Shown: positions 1 through 5,743, counted from the first letter of the stretch. The stretch is DNA of 5,971 bases from Gammaproteobacteria bacterium (GCA_002712135.1 PASO01000011.1:24221-30191), one strand, 5' to 3'. Translations and numbers: made by a program. Notes: generated by a model not told the origin, from the letters alone.

Positions 1-570
1 GATGGGTTGTTAGCAATTGGTTGTGATGTGGTTGTACCGGATTACCGGCTATACCCGGAAGTCAGGTTTGCCAACATCATTTCAGATGCTAGGACCGCAT
101 TTTTTCATGTTAAATGTAAGACAGATGCACCCATTATCATGATGGGCCACTCGGCTGGTGCACAATTAGGTGCATTGCTTGCGCTGGATAGCGGCAAAGA
201 GCATGTTTCAGCATTTATTGGGCTGGCCGGAGCATACGATTTCTTCCCGTATTCAGAAGCTAGTCACTGGGATATTTTTGCACCGGTAACTGAGTATTCA
301 AAATCTCAGCCAGTGAACTTCGTCAATGAGAAAGCGCCTCCGTTTTACTTACTTCATGGAGAAGATGACCAACGGGTTAGACGCGGTCATTCGAAGAGTC
401 TGATGGAAAAGCAACGCGCTGCAGGCGGGATCGCTAATCGAGAAGTCTATAACGGAATGGGTCATGTGGATATTATTCTCGCCTTTTCACGTTTCCATCG
501 CTATCGCAGTCAGGTGATGGCTGATATTCGCTGCTTTATTGAAGCAGTAAAGTTGGAGACGCCATCTTGA
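1..570 (+). CDS. Alpha/beta hydrolase (esterase/BD-FAE-like), 5'-partial
   Basis: Serine hydrolase of the alpha/beta fold, probably a cytoplasmic carboxylesterase, lipase or formamidase-like enzyme. The reading frame is open to the first base, so the N-terminus lies outside the window, including the oxyanion-hole HGG segment expected in this family; perhaps 60-100 residues are missing. What remains shows the typical PDYRLYPEVRF segment, the nucleophile elbow GHSAG with Ser at 151-153, the acid in LLHGEDDQRV (Asp at 367-369) and the catalytic His in GMGHVD (463-465), so the triad is complete and correctly ordered. The TTG at position 7 is not a credible start because homology clearly extends upstream. 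Its stop overlaps the next gene's start by 4 nt, so the two are translationally coupled. The substrate is unknown; kynurenine formamidase-like and HSL-like esterases share these motifs and cannot be separated here. Confidence 0.9.
   Translation, partial: DGLLAIGCDVVVPDYRLYPEVRFANIISDARTAFFHVKCKTDAPIIMMGHSAGAQLGALLALDSGKEHVSAFIGLAGAYDFFPYSEASHWDIFAPVTEYSKSQPVNFVNEKAPPFYLLHGEDDQRVRRGHSKSLMEKQRAAGGIANREVYNGMGHVDIILAFSRFHRYRSQVMADIRCFIEAVKLETPS
555..559 (+). promoter_or_regulatory. Ribosome binding site for the YjbQ-family gene
   Basis: GGAGA lies inside the end of the hydrolase gene, 7 nt before a TTG at 567. There is no ATG or GTG between the in-frame TGA at 540-542 and this TTG, so the site supports a TTG start. 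Confidence 0.6.
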
Positions 571-971
571 TTGAACAAATTGAAGTCAAAGTTGATGCTC
601 AGGGCTTACATGATATTACCAAGGCAGTAGCTGAACTGGTGGCAGCAAAAGATCTGGCTGAAGGCCTTTGTACCATATTTATTCAACACACCTCGGCGAG
701 TCTTGTGATCCAGGAAAACTATGAACCCAGTGCTAGGTACGACCTTGAACAATGGCTCAACAAATTAGTACCGGAAGATCCAAGTCTCTATACCCACACC
801 ACGGAAGGTCCGGACGATATGCCAGCCCATATAAAATCCGCGCTAACCTTGACCAGTATTGGTATCCCGATAATCGAAGGTAAGATGGTGCTTGGTACCT
901 GGCAGGGTATTTTCCTCTGGGAGCATAGGCATCACCCTGGTACTAGAAAAGTTCTGGTTCACCTGTCCTAG
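567..971 (+). CDS. YjbQ/UPF0047 family protein (secondary thiamine-phosphate synthase-like)
   Basis: A small cytoplasmic protein of the YjbQ family, 134 residues, the usual full length. E. coli YjbQ has been reported to show weak thiamine-phosphate synthase activity, but the physiological role of the family is unsettled. Family signatures are all visible: IQHTSASLVIQEN (residues 39-51), the HTTEGPDDMPAHIKS block (77-91) with its conserved His and Asp residues, LTSIGIPI (95-102) and LGTWQGIFLWEHR (109-121) ending the fold. The start is TTG at 567 in a TTGA overlap with the upstream stop, preceded by a good Shine-Dalgarno. One oddity is NYEP at 51-54, where most relatives I know have NADP, so a usually conserved Asp is Glu. 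The family call is firm, but its job in this operon is not evident; it is a common passenger in metabolic operons. Confidence 0.93.
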   Translation: MIEQIEVKVDAQGLHDITKAVAELVAAKDLAEGLCTIFIQHTSASLVIQENYEPSARYDLEQWLNKLVPEDPSLYTHTTEGPDDMPAHIKSALTLTSIGIPIIEGKMVLGTWQGIFLWEHRHHPGTRKVLVHLS

Positions 972-1010
972 CCCCCCTATTTTTTGATAGCCTTGTCTTC
1001 TCTTTATAGA

Positions 1011-1015
1011 GGGAG
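1011..1015 (+). promoter_or_regulatory. Ribosome binding site for the DUF35 gene
   Basis: GGGAG is followed by an 8-nt gap to TTG at 1024. An in-frame TAA at 1018-1020 leaves this TTG as the first possible start, and the next in-frame ATG is far inside the protein, beyond the zinc ribbon. The RBS therefore fixes a TTG start. Confidence 0.7.
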
Positions 1016-1023
1016 ATTAAAAG

Positions 1024-1440
1024 TTGGCCTACGATAAACCCTTGCCGACCCCGAGTCCGTTGACTAAACCATTCTATGATGGTGCGAAAGAAGGCAAGCT
1101 ATTATTGCCTCGTTGTGAAGATTGCAATCGTGTGCATTGGTATCCCAGATATATTTGTCCATTCTGCCACTCTACCAACATTAGCTGGATTGAAAGCAGT
1201 GGTGAGGGGCGTATTCATACTTTCGCTGTTCAGCACAGAGCCTTTGGCGGGTGGGCGAAAGAGGTCCCTTTCGTAACCGCTTACATCGATCTCAATGAAG
1301 GGGACCGAATGGTTACTGTGTTGCGTGGCGTTGATGCAACTGATCCTTCGTCTATCAAAATTGGCAGTAAGGTAAAAGTAGAATTTGAAGAGGCCAGTGA
1401 GGCTATTCACTTGCCTTTTTGGCGAGTCATGGAGGGATAG
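1024..1440 (+). CDS. DUF35-type Zn-ribbon/OB-fold protein, thiolase partner
   Basis: A DUF35 acyl-CoA-associated protein of 138 residues, the usual size. The order is typical: an N-terminal helical segment with PLTKPFYDGAKEGKLLL (residues 12-28), a rubredoxin-like zinc ribbon with Cys31, Cys34, Cys45 and Cys48 (CEDC and CPFC), then an OB-fold from about residue 55 to the end, including GEGRIHTFAVQHRAF and a KIGSKVKVEFEE strand. Such proteins bind the CoA part of acyl-CoA and form complexes with thiolase-like or aldolase subunits, as in HMG-CoA synthase/thiolase complexes of archaea and the Ltp2-ChsH2 steroid side-chain aldolase. The stop is 3 bp before the thiolase start, so the two are almost certainly co-translated and form one complex. 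The 52 bp upstream, after YjbQ, contain no convincing promoter, so it probably belongs to the same transcript. Confidence 0.92.
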   Translation: MAYDKPLPTPSPLTKPFYDGAKEGKLLLPRCEDCNRVHWYPRYICPFCHSTNISWIESSGEGRIHTFAVQHRAFGGWAKEVPFVTAYIDLNEGDRMVTVLRGVDATDPSSIKIGSKVKVEFEEASEAIHLPFWRVMEG

Positions 1441-1443
1441 GGT

Positions 1444-2646
1444 ATGGGAGTCTCGAAAGCCGCAGCAATTGTAGGTGCTGCCGAAAGTAATGAAATAGGA
1501 TATCCAGAGGCCCCCAAAACCTCTCTTGAACTTCATATTGAAGCGATCAAGAACGTAAGCGATCAAACGGGGATCCCTATCTCGGCTATTGATGGGGTTT
1601 TCTCGGCGGGGATGTCTTCAGAGATTGCTGAACACCTTGGGCTGCATCCCAAGTACATCGATACGACCTCTGTTGGTGGCTGTTCGTTTGAAATTCATGT
1701 GCACCATGCTTTGCTCGCAATCTACGCGGGTGTGATTGATGTGGCGCTGGTGACCCATGGCCAGAATGGCTGGTCTGCAAGACGTATCGGCGCTGGCGGG
1801 GGTGGTGGCTATGGCGGTGGTGGTGCTGCATCACCTTCGGTGCAAATGAGTTCCCCTTACGGTTTCTCTGGTGCACCGTCGAATTATTCTCACGCTATGG
1901 TCCGTCACAACTATCTTTATGGATCGACACCGGAAGATTTCGCCCATGTCGCGGTTGTTACCCGCGATTGGGCAACCCTAAACCCTCGGGCTGTTATGTT
2001 TTCTGAAGAGACGCATGAGTTTGGTGGACCAATTACGCTTGATACTGTAAACAACGCGCGAATAATTTCATGGCCACTAACGATGCTACACTGTTGTTTG
2101 GTTACTGATCATGGTGGTGCTGTGCTAGTTGCGAGACCCGAGATCGCGAGAAGTCTTAAGACGAATCCGGTTTGGATTGCTGGGGCAGGTGAAAACATGA
2201 GCCATTCAAATATGCTGGAGATGGAGGATTTCACTGCAACCTCAGCATTTTCTTCCAGTAGAACTGCTTACCAAATGGCAGGTCTGGGCCCGGAGGATAT
2301 GGAGTTGGCGCTGCTCTACGACTCATTTACGATCACGCCAGCCCTGACGGCTGAAATGGTTGGGCTAGCACCTCGCGGCAAGGGCCATCTGCTATGGAAA
2401 GAAGGTCATGCCGCGCCAGGAGGAAGACTTCCAATTAACACTAACGGTGGTGGGTTGTCGTTCAATCACTCAGGTATGTACGGCATGCAACTCTTGGTAG
2501 AGGCCTATCGGCAGCTTTCAGGTACCGCGGAAGATGGCATTAATGGTATAGAGGGTAAACAGACCAACGCCAGAACCTGTATCGTTAACGGTACGGGCGG
2601 GTCCCTGTCGACGACAGGGACGCTGGTGCTCGTTAGCGATGATTGA
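1444..2646 (+). CDS. SCP2-like thiolase-superfamily protein (acetyl-CoA acetyltransferase or thioester aldolase)
   Basis: A full-length thiolase-fold protein of 400 residues, of the SCP-x/lipid-transfer group that pairs with DUF35 proteins. It starts at ATG 1444 with GGAGGG at 1431-1436. Visible landmarks are the N-terminal AAIVGAAESNEIG, GGCS with Cys80 at the nucleophile position (TGT at 1681-1683), RHNYLYGSTPEDFAHVAV (154-171), HCCLVTDHGGAVLV (216-229), YDSFTITPALTAE with Tyr292, and NTNGGGLSFNHSG with His342 (2467-2469). The usual C-terminal CxG of thiolases is replaced by CIVNGTGG, so only part of the classical Cys-His-Cys set is present. It could be a biosynthetic/degradative thiolase or a retro-aldolase acting on a CoA thioester; sequence alone does not decide. 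A glycine-rich insertion lies at residues 116-127. It is coupled to the DUF35 gene and is the last gene of the plus-strand block. Confidence 0.9.
   Translation: MGVSKAAAIVGAAESNEIGYPEAPKTSLELHIEAIKNVSDQTGIPISAIDGVFSAGMSSEIAEHLGLHPKYIDTTSVGGCSFEIHVHHALLAIYAGVIDVALVTHGQNGWSARRIGAGGGGGYGGGGAASPSVQMSSPYGFSGAPSNYSHAMVRHNYLYGSTPEDFAHVAVVTRDWATLNPRAVMFSEETHEFGGPITLDTVNNARIISWPLTMLHCCLVTDHGGAVLVARPEIARSLKTNPVWIAGAGENMSHSNMLEMEDFTATSAFSSSRTAYQMAGLGPEDMELALLYDSFTITPALTAEMVGLAPRGKGHLLWKEGHAAPGGRLPINTNGGGLSFNHSGMYGMQLLVEAYRQLSGTAEDGINGIEGKQTNARTCIVNGTGGSLSTTGTLVLVSDD
2601..2621. repeat. Perfect 10-bp inverted repeat (hairpin) near the thiolase 3' end
   Basis: GTCCCTGTCG (2601-2610) and CGACAGGGAC (2612-2621) are exact reverse complements around a single A. 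In RNA this would give a stem of at least 8 bp with a 5-nt loop. It ends 23 bp before the thiolase stop codon, inside the codons for SLSTTGT. There is no T-tract after it, so it is not a standard intrinsic terminator, but it could protect the mRNA end. Confidence 0.6.
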
Positions 2647-2688
2647 TTATTGAGTACTAACAACTGCTAACGCATAACGCGTAACTGA
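2631..2688. repeat. Convergent junction with an inverted repeat and TAAC heptad repeats
   Basis: The region between the convergent thiolase and ALDH stops is only 42 bp. CGTTAGC (2631-2637, inside the thiolase end) pairs with GCTAACG (2666-2672) across a 28-nt loop. From 2668 the sequence runs as three 7-mers, TAACGCA, TAACGCG and TAACTGA. Neither strand shows a T-run after a stem, so a classical terminator is not supported. These are weak structures that may be chance. Confidence 0.3.
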
Positions 2689-4074
2689 CTACCTATATGG
2701 CGGCCCGATCAAGGCCGCGAGGCGCGCGATCAGCTTAGACTGTCGGTAGACTGCCTTACCGTGACTAAATGTCTTGAATCCGTCATGGCCATGGTAGGCT
2801 CCCATGCCGCTCGAACCGACACCGCCGAATGGGAGCTCTTCCTGGGCAATGTGCATAATGACGTCGTTTACGGTAACGCCTCCTGAGGTCGTATTGTTTA
2901 GCACGGTTTCCTCCTCGTTGGAATCCTTACCAAAGTAGTAAAGCCCGAGTGGGCGATCGCGCTCATTAATGAATCTTATCGGGTCCTCAACGTCACTATA
3001 GGTCTTTACTGGTAGGATCGGACCAAAGATTTCTTCCTGCATGACTTGTAGGTCATCCTCTGGATTAAGTATCAGGGTCGGTGGAATGCGATGATGTTGC
3101 TGCTGACTAAAATCGTCGTCTGCAGGATTAAGCTCCACCACCTCCGCACCTGATGATCTGGCTTCGTCTATATAGTCTGCAAGTCGATCATAGTGGCGCT
3201 CATTCACAATCGATGTGTAGTCCGGATTGTCTTTAAGATTCGCATACATCCTAGTGACGGAGTTCCTCGCTGCCTCGACGAAAACGTCGGTTTGGCCTTC
3301 TGGAACGAACACGTAGTCAGGTGCGAGACAGATCTGCCCTGCGTTCAGTGTTTTTCCGGCCATGATGCTGCGAGCGGCCTGCTGCACGTCTGCACTTTTG
3401 CCGATGATCACTGGGGACTTCCCACCGAGTTCCAATGTGACAGGCACAAGGTTTTCTGCAGCGGCTCTCATTACGTGCTTGGCGACGGAGTTCGCTCCGG
3501 TAAACAGTAAATGATCAAACGGCAGAGAGCTAAAGGCAATACCAACTTTGGCATCACCTACAATTAATGCGACCTCTTGTTCGTCATAGGCAGATGAAAA
3601 AAGCACCTGCATAAGTTCAGATGTATGGGGTGTTAACTCAGAGGGTTTTATCATTGTGCGGTTCCCCGCTGCGAAAATGCCAGCGAGTGGCGAGAAAGTC
3701 AGCTGCACAGGGAAGTTCCACGGACTAATACAACCAATCACGCCCAGCGGTTGGTATTGAATCTCACCTCGGCCACCCAGCAGGCTAAAAGGAAAAGTGG
3801 AACGTTTCTCAGGACGCATCCACTTACGGATATTTTTTTTTGCATGCTTCAAAGGACTGATCGATGCACCGATATCAGTGAGCTTTGACTGGTGCATTGA
3901 ACGATGACCAAAGTCCTCGGACATTGCTTCTCTTAAATGTTTACCGTGGGTTTGGAGTAAATTGATTGCTCGATCAATTCTGTCGATTCTTACCTTGGCG
4001 CTAACCTGGCCTTCTGCTAAGGATGCAGCGCGTTGTCGCTCTAATATGGTAAGCATTTCTTTGTGTTCAGTCAT
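2689..4074 (-). CDS. NAD(P)-dependent aldehyde dehydrogenase (coniferyl-aldehyde dehydrogenase-like)
   Basis: Oxidises an aldehyde to its acid with NAD(P)+; cytoplasmic or loosely membrane-associated. The 461-residue protein has the full ALDH signature. SPWNFP is at 117-122 with the oxyanion Asn120. FTGANSVAKH at 191-200 is the cofactor-binding turn, with Ala where many relatives have Gly. LELGGKSP carries the general base Glu215, and LNAGQICLAPDYV carries the nucleophile Cys249 (TGT, complement of 3328-3330). EEIFGP is at 347-352 and LPFGGVGSSGMG at 414-425. Length, the short N-terminus and the C-terminal IGPPYR ending resemble the coniferyl-aldehyde/ALDH3-like branch, but the substrate is not fixed by that. 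The frame opens at a TTG (4077), but the GGGAG Shine-Dalgarno sits 6 nt from the ATG at 4074 and only 3 nt from the TTG, so ATG is chosen. About 200 bp separate it from the gene upstream, so it may have its own promoter. Confidence 0.94.
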   Translation of the reverse strand: MTEHKEMLTILERQRAASLAEGQVSAKVRIDRIDRAINLLQTHGKHLREAMSEDFGHRSMHQSKLTDIGASISPLKHAKKNIRKWMRPEKRSTFPFSLLGGRGEIQYQPLGVIGCISPWNFPVQLTFSPLAGIFAAGNRTMIKPSELTPHTSELMQVLFSSAYDEQEVALIVGDAKVGIAFSSLPFDHLLFTGANSVAKHVMRAAAENLVPVTLELGGKSPVIIGKSADVQQAARSIMAGKTLNAGQICLAPDYVFVPEGQTDVFVEAARNSVTRMYANLKDNPDYTSIVNERHYDRLADYIDEARSSGAEVVELNPADDDFSQQQHHRIPPTLILNPEDDLQVMQEEIFGPILPVKTYSDVEDPIRFINERDRPLGLYYFGKDSNEEETVLNNTTSGGVTVNDVIMHIAQEELPFGGVGSSGMGAYHGHDGFKTFSHGKAVYRQSKLIARLAALIGPPYR

Positions 4075-4080
4075 CAATCG

Positions 4081-4085
4081 CTCCC
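4081..4085 (-). promoter_or_regulatory. Ribosome binding site of the ALDH gene
   Basis: GGGAG on the minus strand has a 6-nt gap to the ATG at 4074-4072. This decides between that ATG and the adjacent TTG at 4077-4075, which would be too close. Confidence 0.65.
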
Positions 4086-4117
4086 GGGCCCATGGTTCTA
4101 GATTAGTCCTTTATCGG

Positions 4118-4144
4118 ATTGTAAAAGTGAATAGCAATTGGCAA
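4118..4144 (-). promoter_or_regulatory. Candidate sigma70-type promoter for ALDH
   Basis: On the minus strand TTGCCA (complement of 4139-4144, 5/6 to consensus) and TACAAT (complement of 4118-4123, 5/6) are separated by 15 bp. This is shorter than the ideal 17, so the call is tentative. The position, about 45 bp before the ATG, is suitable for a promoter. Confidence 0.35.
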
Positions 4145-4152
4145 CCTGGCAT

Positions 4153-4169
4153 CTACCTTGCAAAGGTAG
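4153..4169. repeat. 7-bp inverted repeat upstream of the ALDH promoter, operator-like
   Basis: CTACCTT (4153-4159), a GCA spacer, and AAGGTAG (4163-4169) form a perfect dyad. It sits just upstream of the candidate -35 box of the ALDH gene, where a regulator could bind. It could instead form a small RNA hairpin in a read-through transcript, but no T-run follows on either strand. Confidence 0.4.
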
Positions 4170-4238
4170 CGTACTCCTTAAGATTCCTTCGTATTTTTTC
4201 GCCACTTTTCTCTACCAATTTCATATCAGTTATTGAGT

Positions 4239-4254
4239 GCTGCGAACAAGCAGC
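4239..4254. repeat. Short hairpin after the 130-aa gene
   Basis: GCTGC (4239-4243) and GCAGC (4250-4254) surround a 6-nt loop, 19 nt past the stop of the minus-strand 130-aa gene. No T-tract follows it on the minus strand, so it is at best a weak, Rho-type or processing structure. Confidence 0.25.
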
Positions 4255-4273
4255 GAAAGTCTGTGTAATACTT

Positions 4274-4666
4274 TTACCATTCGGTGGCCTTACTCCTAAA
4301 TTTGTCGACGGCAATCCCCATCAGTGCGGCCCAGTCATCCGGCAGCTCATTGTTAGCCCTTGAACGCAGCAGGTAGGCAGGAAAGTTCTCGTTGAGTTCC
4401 TGCAACACCCAAGATAACGACCCTGTCGCTTGGATCATTTCAACAGGTTCATTCAGATAGGAAATCCCCAGGTGGAAGTGTGGTTGTTTCTTAAAACAAT
4501 CGAAGCGAAGTATTTCCTTATGCTCGCCCTCAACCGGACCAAAAACATGAACTGTTGGTCCCTCATCGTTGCTGATATGTCGATACACCAGTGCCACTTG
4601 ATAGGGACCAACATGCTGCTCCACTGCGTCCGTAAGGTCCGGTGTGTTAAAGCGTCGAATAGCCAT
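4274..4666 (-). CDS. Unrecognised 130-aa protein
   Basis: I do not recognise this family with confidence. The gene is probably real: ATG start at 4666 with AAAGG (complement of 4674-4678) 7 nt before it, tight placement 55 bp after the LLM gene on the same strand, and an even, soluble-protein composition without signal peptide or membrane segment. It encodes 130 residues. Notable are VALVYRHISN (24-33), VHVFGPVEG (39-47), and a Cys-His cluster RFDCFKKQPHFHLG (54-67) with Cys57, His63 and His65. These residues could bind a metal or take part in catalysis, but that is inference. The C-terminal half is rich in Trp, Leu and charged residues (SLSWVLQELNENFPAYLL at 83-100) and looks helical. Alternating beta-like stretches in the first 70 residues suggest a small alpha/beta fold. 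Its linkage to an LLM oxidoreductase suggests an accessory or downstream role in the same pathway. Confidence 0.75.
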   Translation of the reverse strand: MAIRRFNTPDLTDAVEQHVGPYQVALVYRHISNDEGPTVHVFGPVEGEHKEILRFDCFKKQPHFHLGISYLNEPVEMIQATGSLSWVLQELNENFPAYLLRSRANNELPDDWAALMGIAVDKFRSKATEW

Positions 4667-4692
4667 TTAAATACCTTTATTTGTTGTTTTAA

Positions 4693-4717
4693 TTGCCTTG
4701 CTGTGAAGCAACGGCAA
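4693..4717. repeat. Bulged stem-loop between the LLM gene and the 130-aa gene
   Basis: TTGCCTTGCT (4693-4702) pairs with AGCAA (4707-4711) and GGCAA (4713-4717) around a 4-nt loop, with one bulged base at 4712. This gives 10 base pairs starting 4 nt after the LLM stop. There is no T-tract, and a gene with an RBS follows on the same strand, so an intercistronic mRNA structure is likelier than a terminator. Confidence 0.45.
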
Positions 4718-4721
4718 GCAT

Positions 4722-5669
4722 CTACAGTAAGACGTCTCTGCTCAGCCAAGCCACATTGTCGACAATCTCGTTCAGCTCTCTGCCACCAACAGAGAAGATA
4801 ATAGTATCGACACCAGCATCTTCAAACGCATCAATATCATCTCTTATTTCAGTAGCAGTACCGGATAGACAACGCCTGTCTTTTCCTGTGGGCCCGCTAA
4901 TTTCCTTTGAGACAGGATAGAACGCAAGATAGGCCCGGTGTATATTGGCGCCGTCGCGGCCAAATTTTTCTGCTTGTTCATTCAAACGTGCAGAAGCGGC
5001 GGCGAAACGTTGAGGTGTGTTCAGCAGGTTTACCGGGTTGTGATTTGATGGGTACCAACCGTCACCTATTCGTGCCGCACGTTTGATGGCTGCACTGCTT
5101 TCGCCACCAACCCAGATTGGTGGGTGTGGATCTTGAATAGGCTTTGGTTCGAAGATTATGTCTTCAAACTTAACGTAGCTGCCATCCATGCGAGGTGACT
5201 TTGCTGACCAAAGCTCTTTGAAAGCAGCTATATACTCGTCAGTTACCGCGCCGCGCTCGTTGAAGGGTGGTACTCCGAGCGCAGTCGATTCTTCACTCAT
5301 CCAGCCGGCACCACAGCCCACAGTTAACCGTCCCTCAGATAATACGTCGACGGTTGCGAGCATCTTCGCAGCTAGTACTGCAGGTCGGTATGGGACTACC
5401 AGGACAGAAGTCAGAATTCTGATCTTTTCAGTTGCTGCGGCTATAAAAGATCCTGCCGTTACCATTTCCAGACATTCGCCTGCAGCGGCCCCAGGCCAAA
5501 CGCCGTTATTGGTATAGGGGTAAGCCGAATCGATATCTGTGGGGACGACAATATGGTCGTTGATGGCGATCATGTCGAGGTTGCCATCTTCGGCCGCTTT
5601 GGCCATGGCAGTAAGCCCTTGCGCTTGTGCGCCAGGCCCACGAGCCATGATCATTAGTCCAAAGTTCAT
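4722..5669 (-). CDS. LLM-class (luciferase-like) flavin/F420 oxidoreductase
   Basis: A TIM-barrel oxidoreductase of the bacterial-luciferase-like superfamily, 315 residues, close to the group usually annotated as F420-dependent LLM proteins. Motifs in order are AINDHIVVP (35-43), the insertion with PYTNNGVWPG (51-60), IRILTSVLVVPYRPAVLAAKMLATVDVLSEGRL (83-115), GCGAGWMSEES (118-128, phosphate/cofactor region), PPFNERGAVTDEYIAAFKELW (134-154) and PPIWVGGESSAAIKRAARIGDGW (183-205). The N-terminus starts directly with the first barrel strand MNFGLMI, supporting ATG at 5669, although the Shine-Dalgarno before it (AAGAAA) is weak. Members use either FMN or F420, and the cofactor cannot be assigned here; no F420 biosynthesis gene is in the window. 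It is the first gene of the minus-strand block and probably co-transcribed with the 130-aa gene. Substrates in this family range from long-chain or cyclic ketones and alkanes to coenzyme-like molecules. Confidence 0.93.
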   Translation of the reverse strand: MNFGLMIMARGPGAQAQGLTAMAKAAEDGNLDMIAINDHIVVPTDIDSAYPYTNNGVWPGAAAGECLEMVTAGSFIAAATEKIRILTSVLVVPYRPAVLAAKMLATVDVLSEGRLTVGCGAGWMSEESTALGVPPFNERGAVTDEYIAAFKELWSAKSPRMDGSYVKFEDIIFEPKPIQDPHPPIWVGGESSAAIKRAARIGDGWYPSNHNPVNLLNTPQRFAAASARLNEQAEKFGRDGANIHRAYLAFYPVSKEISGPTGKDRRCLSGTATEIRDDIDAFEDAGVDTIIFSVGGRELNEIVDNVAWLSRDVLL

Positions 5670-5677
5670 TTTCTTAG

Positions 5678-5723
5678 ACTAACAATTTGACTCTGCCATT
5701 GGTACTCGGTGTGGATTGTTAGT
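5678..5723. repeat. 9-bp inverted repeat in the divergent intergenic region
   Basis: ACTAACAAT (5678-5686) and ATTGTTAGT (5715-5723) are exact reverse complements separated by 28 bp, in the leader region of the LLM gene. They may be paired half-sites for a regulator or a leader hairpin in the LLM mRNA. Confidence 0.4.
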
Positions 5724-5743
5724 TGTGATGAAACATTGTTTTA

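Noticed and set aside
984..1008. Promoter-like TTGATA and TTTATA before the DUF35 gene
   Set aside because: The spacing is only 13 bp, too short for a sigma70 promoter, and the gene is close behind YjbQ on the same strand.
1586..1876. Minus-strand ORF of 96 codons inside the thiolase
   Set aside because: His/Arg-rich translation is the antisense shadow of the glycine-rich thiolase region, with no RBS support.
2668..2688. TAAC heptads as a CRISPR-like or iteron array
   Set aside because: Only three imperfect 7-bp units in a 42-bp junction; far too few and short for an array or an origin.
3193..3510. Plus-strand ORF opposite the ALDH gene
   Set aside because: Lies wholly antisense to a gene with intact ALDH motifs, and its translation resembles no protein family I know.
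4111..4181. Tiny minus-strand ORF after TAAGGAG upstream of ALDH, with TTG or ATG starts
   Set aside because: Only 13-21 codons, poor or long spacing from the RBS-like sequence, and it overlaps the candidate promoter and dyad; no sign of a leader peptide with a regulatory codon run.
4430..4801. Plus-strand ORF opposite the 130-aa and LLM genes
   Set aside because: Spans the junction of two minus-strand genes and has Cys/Arg-rich shadow composition.
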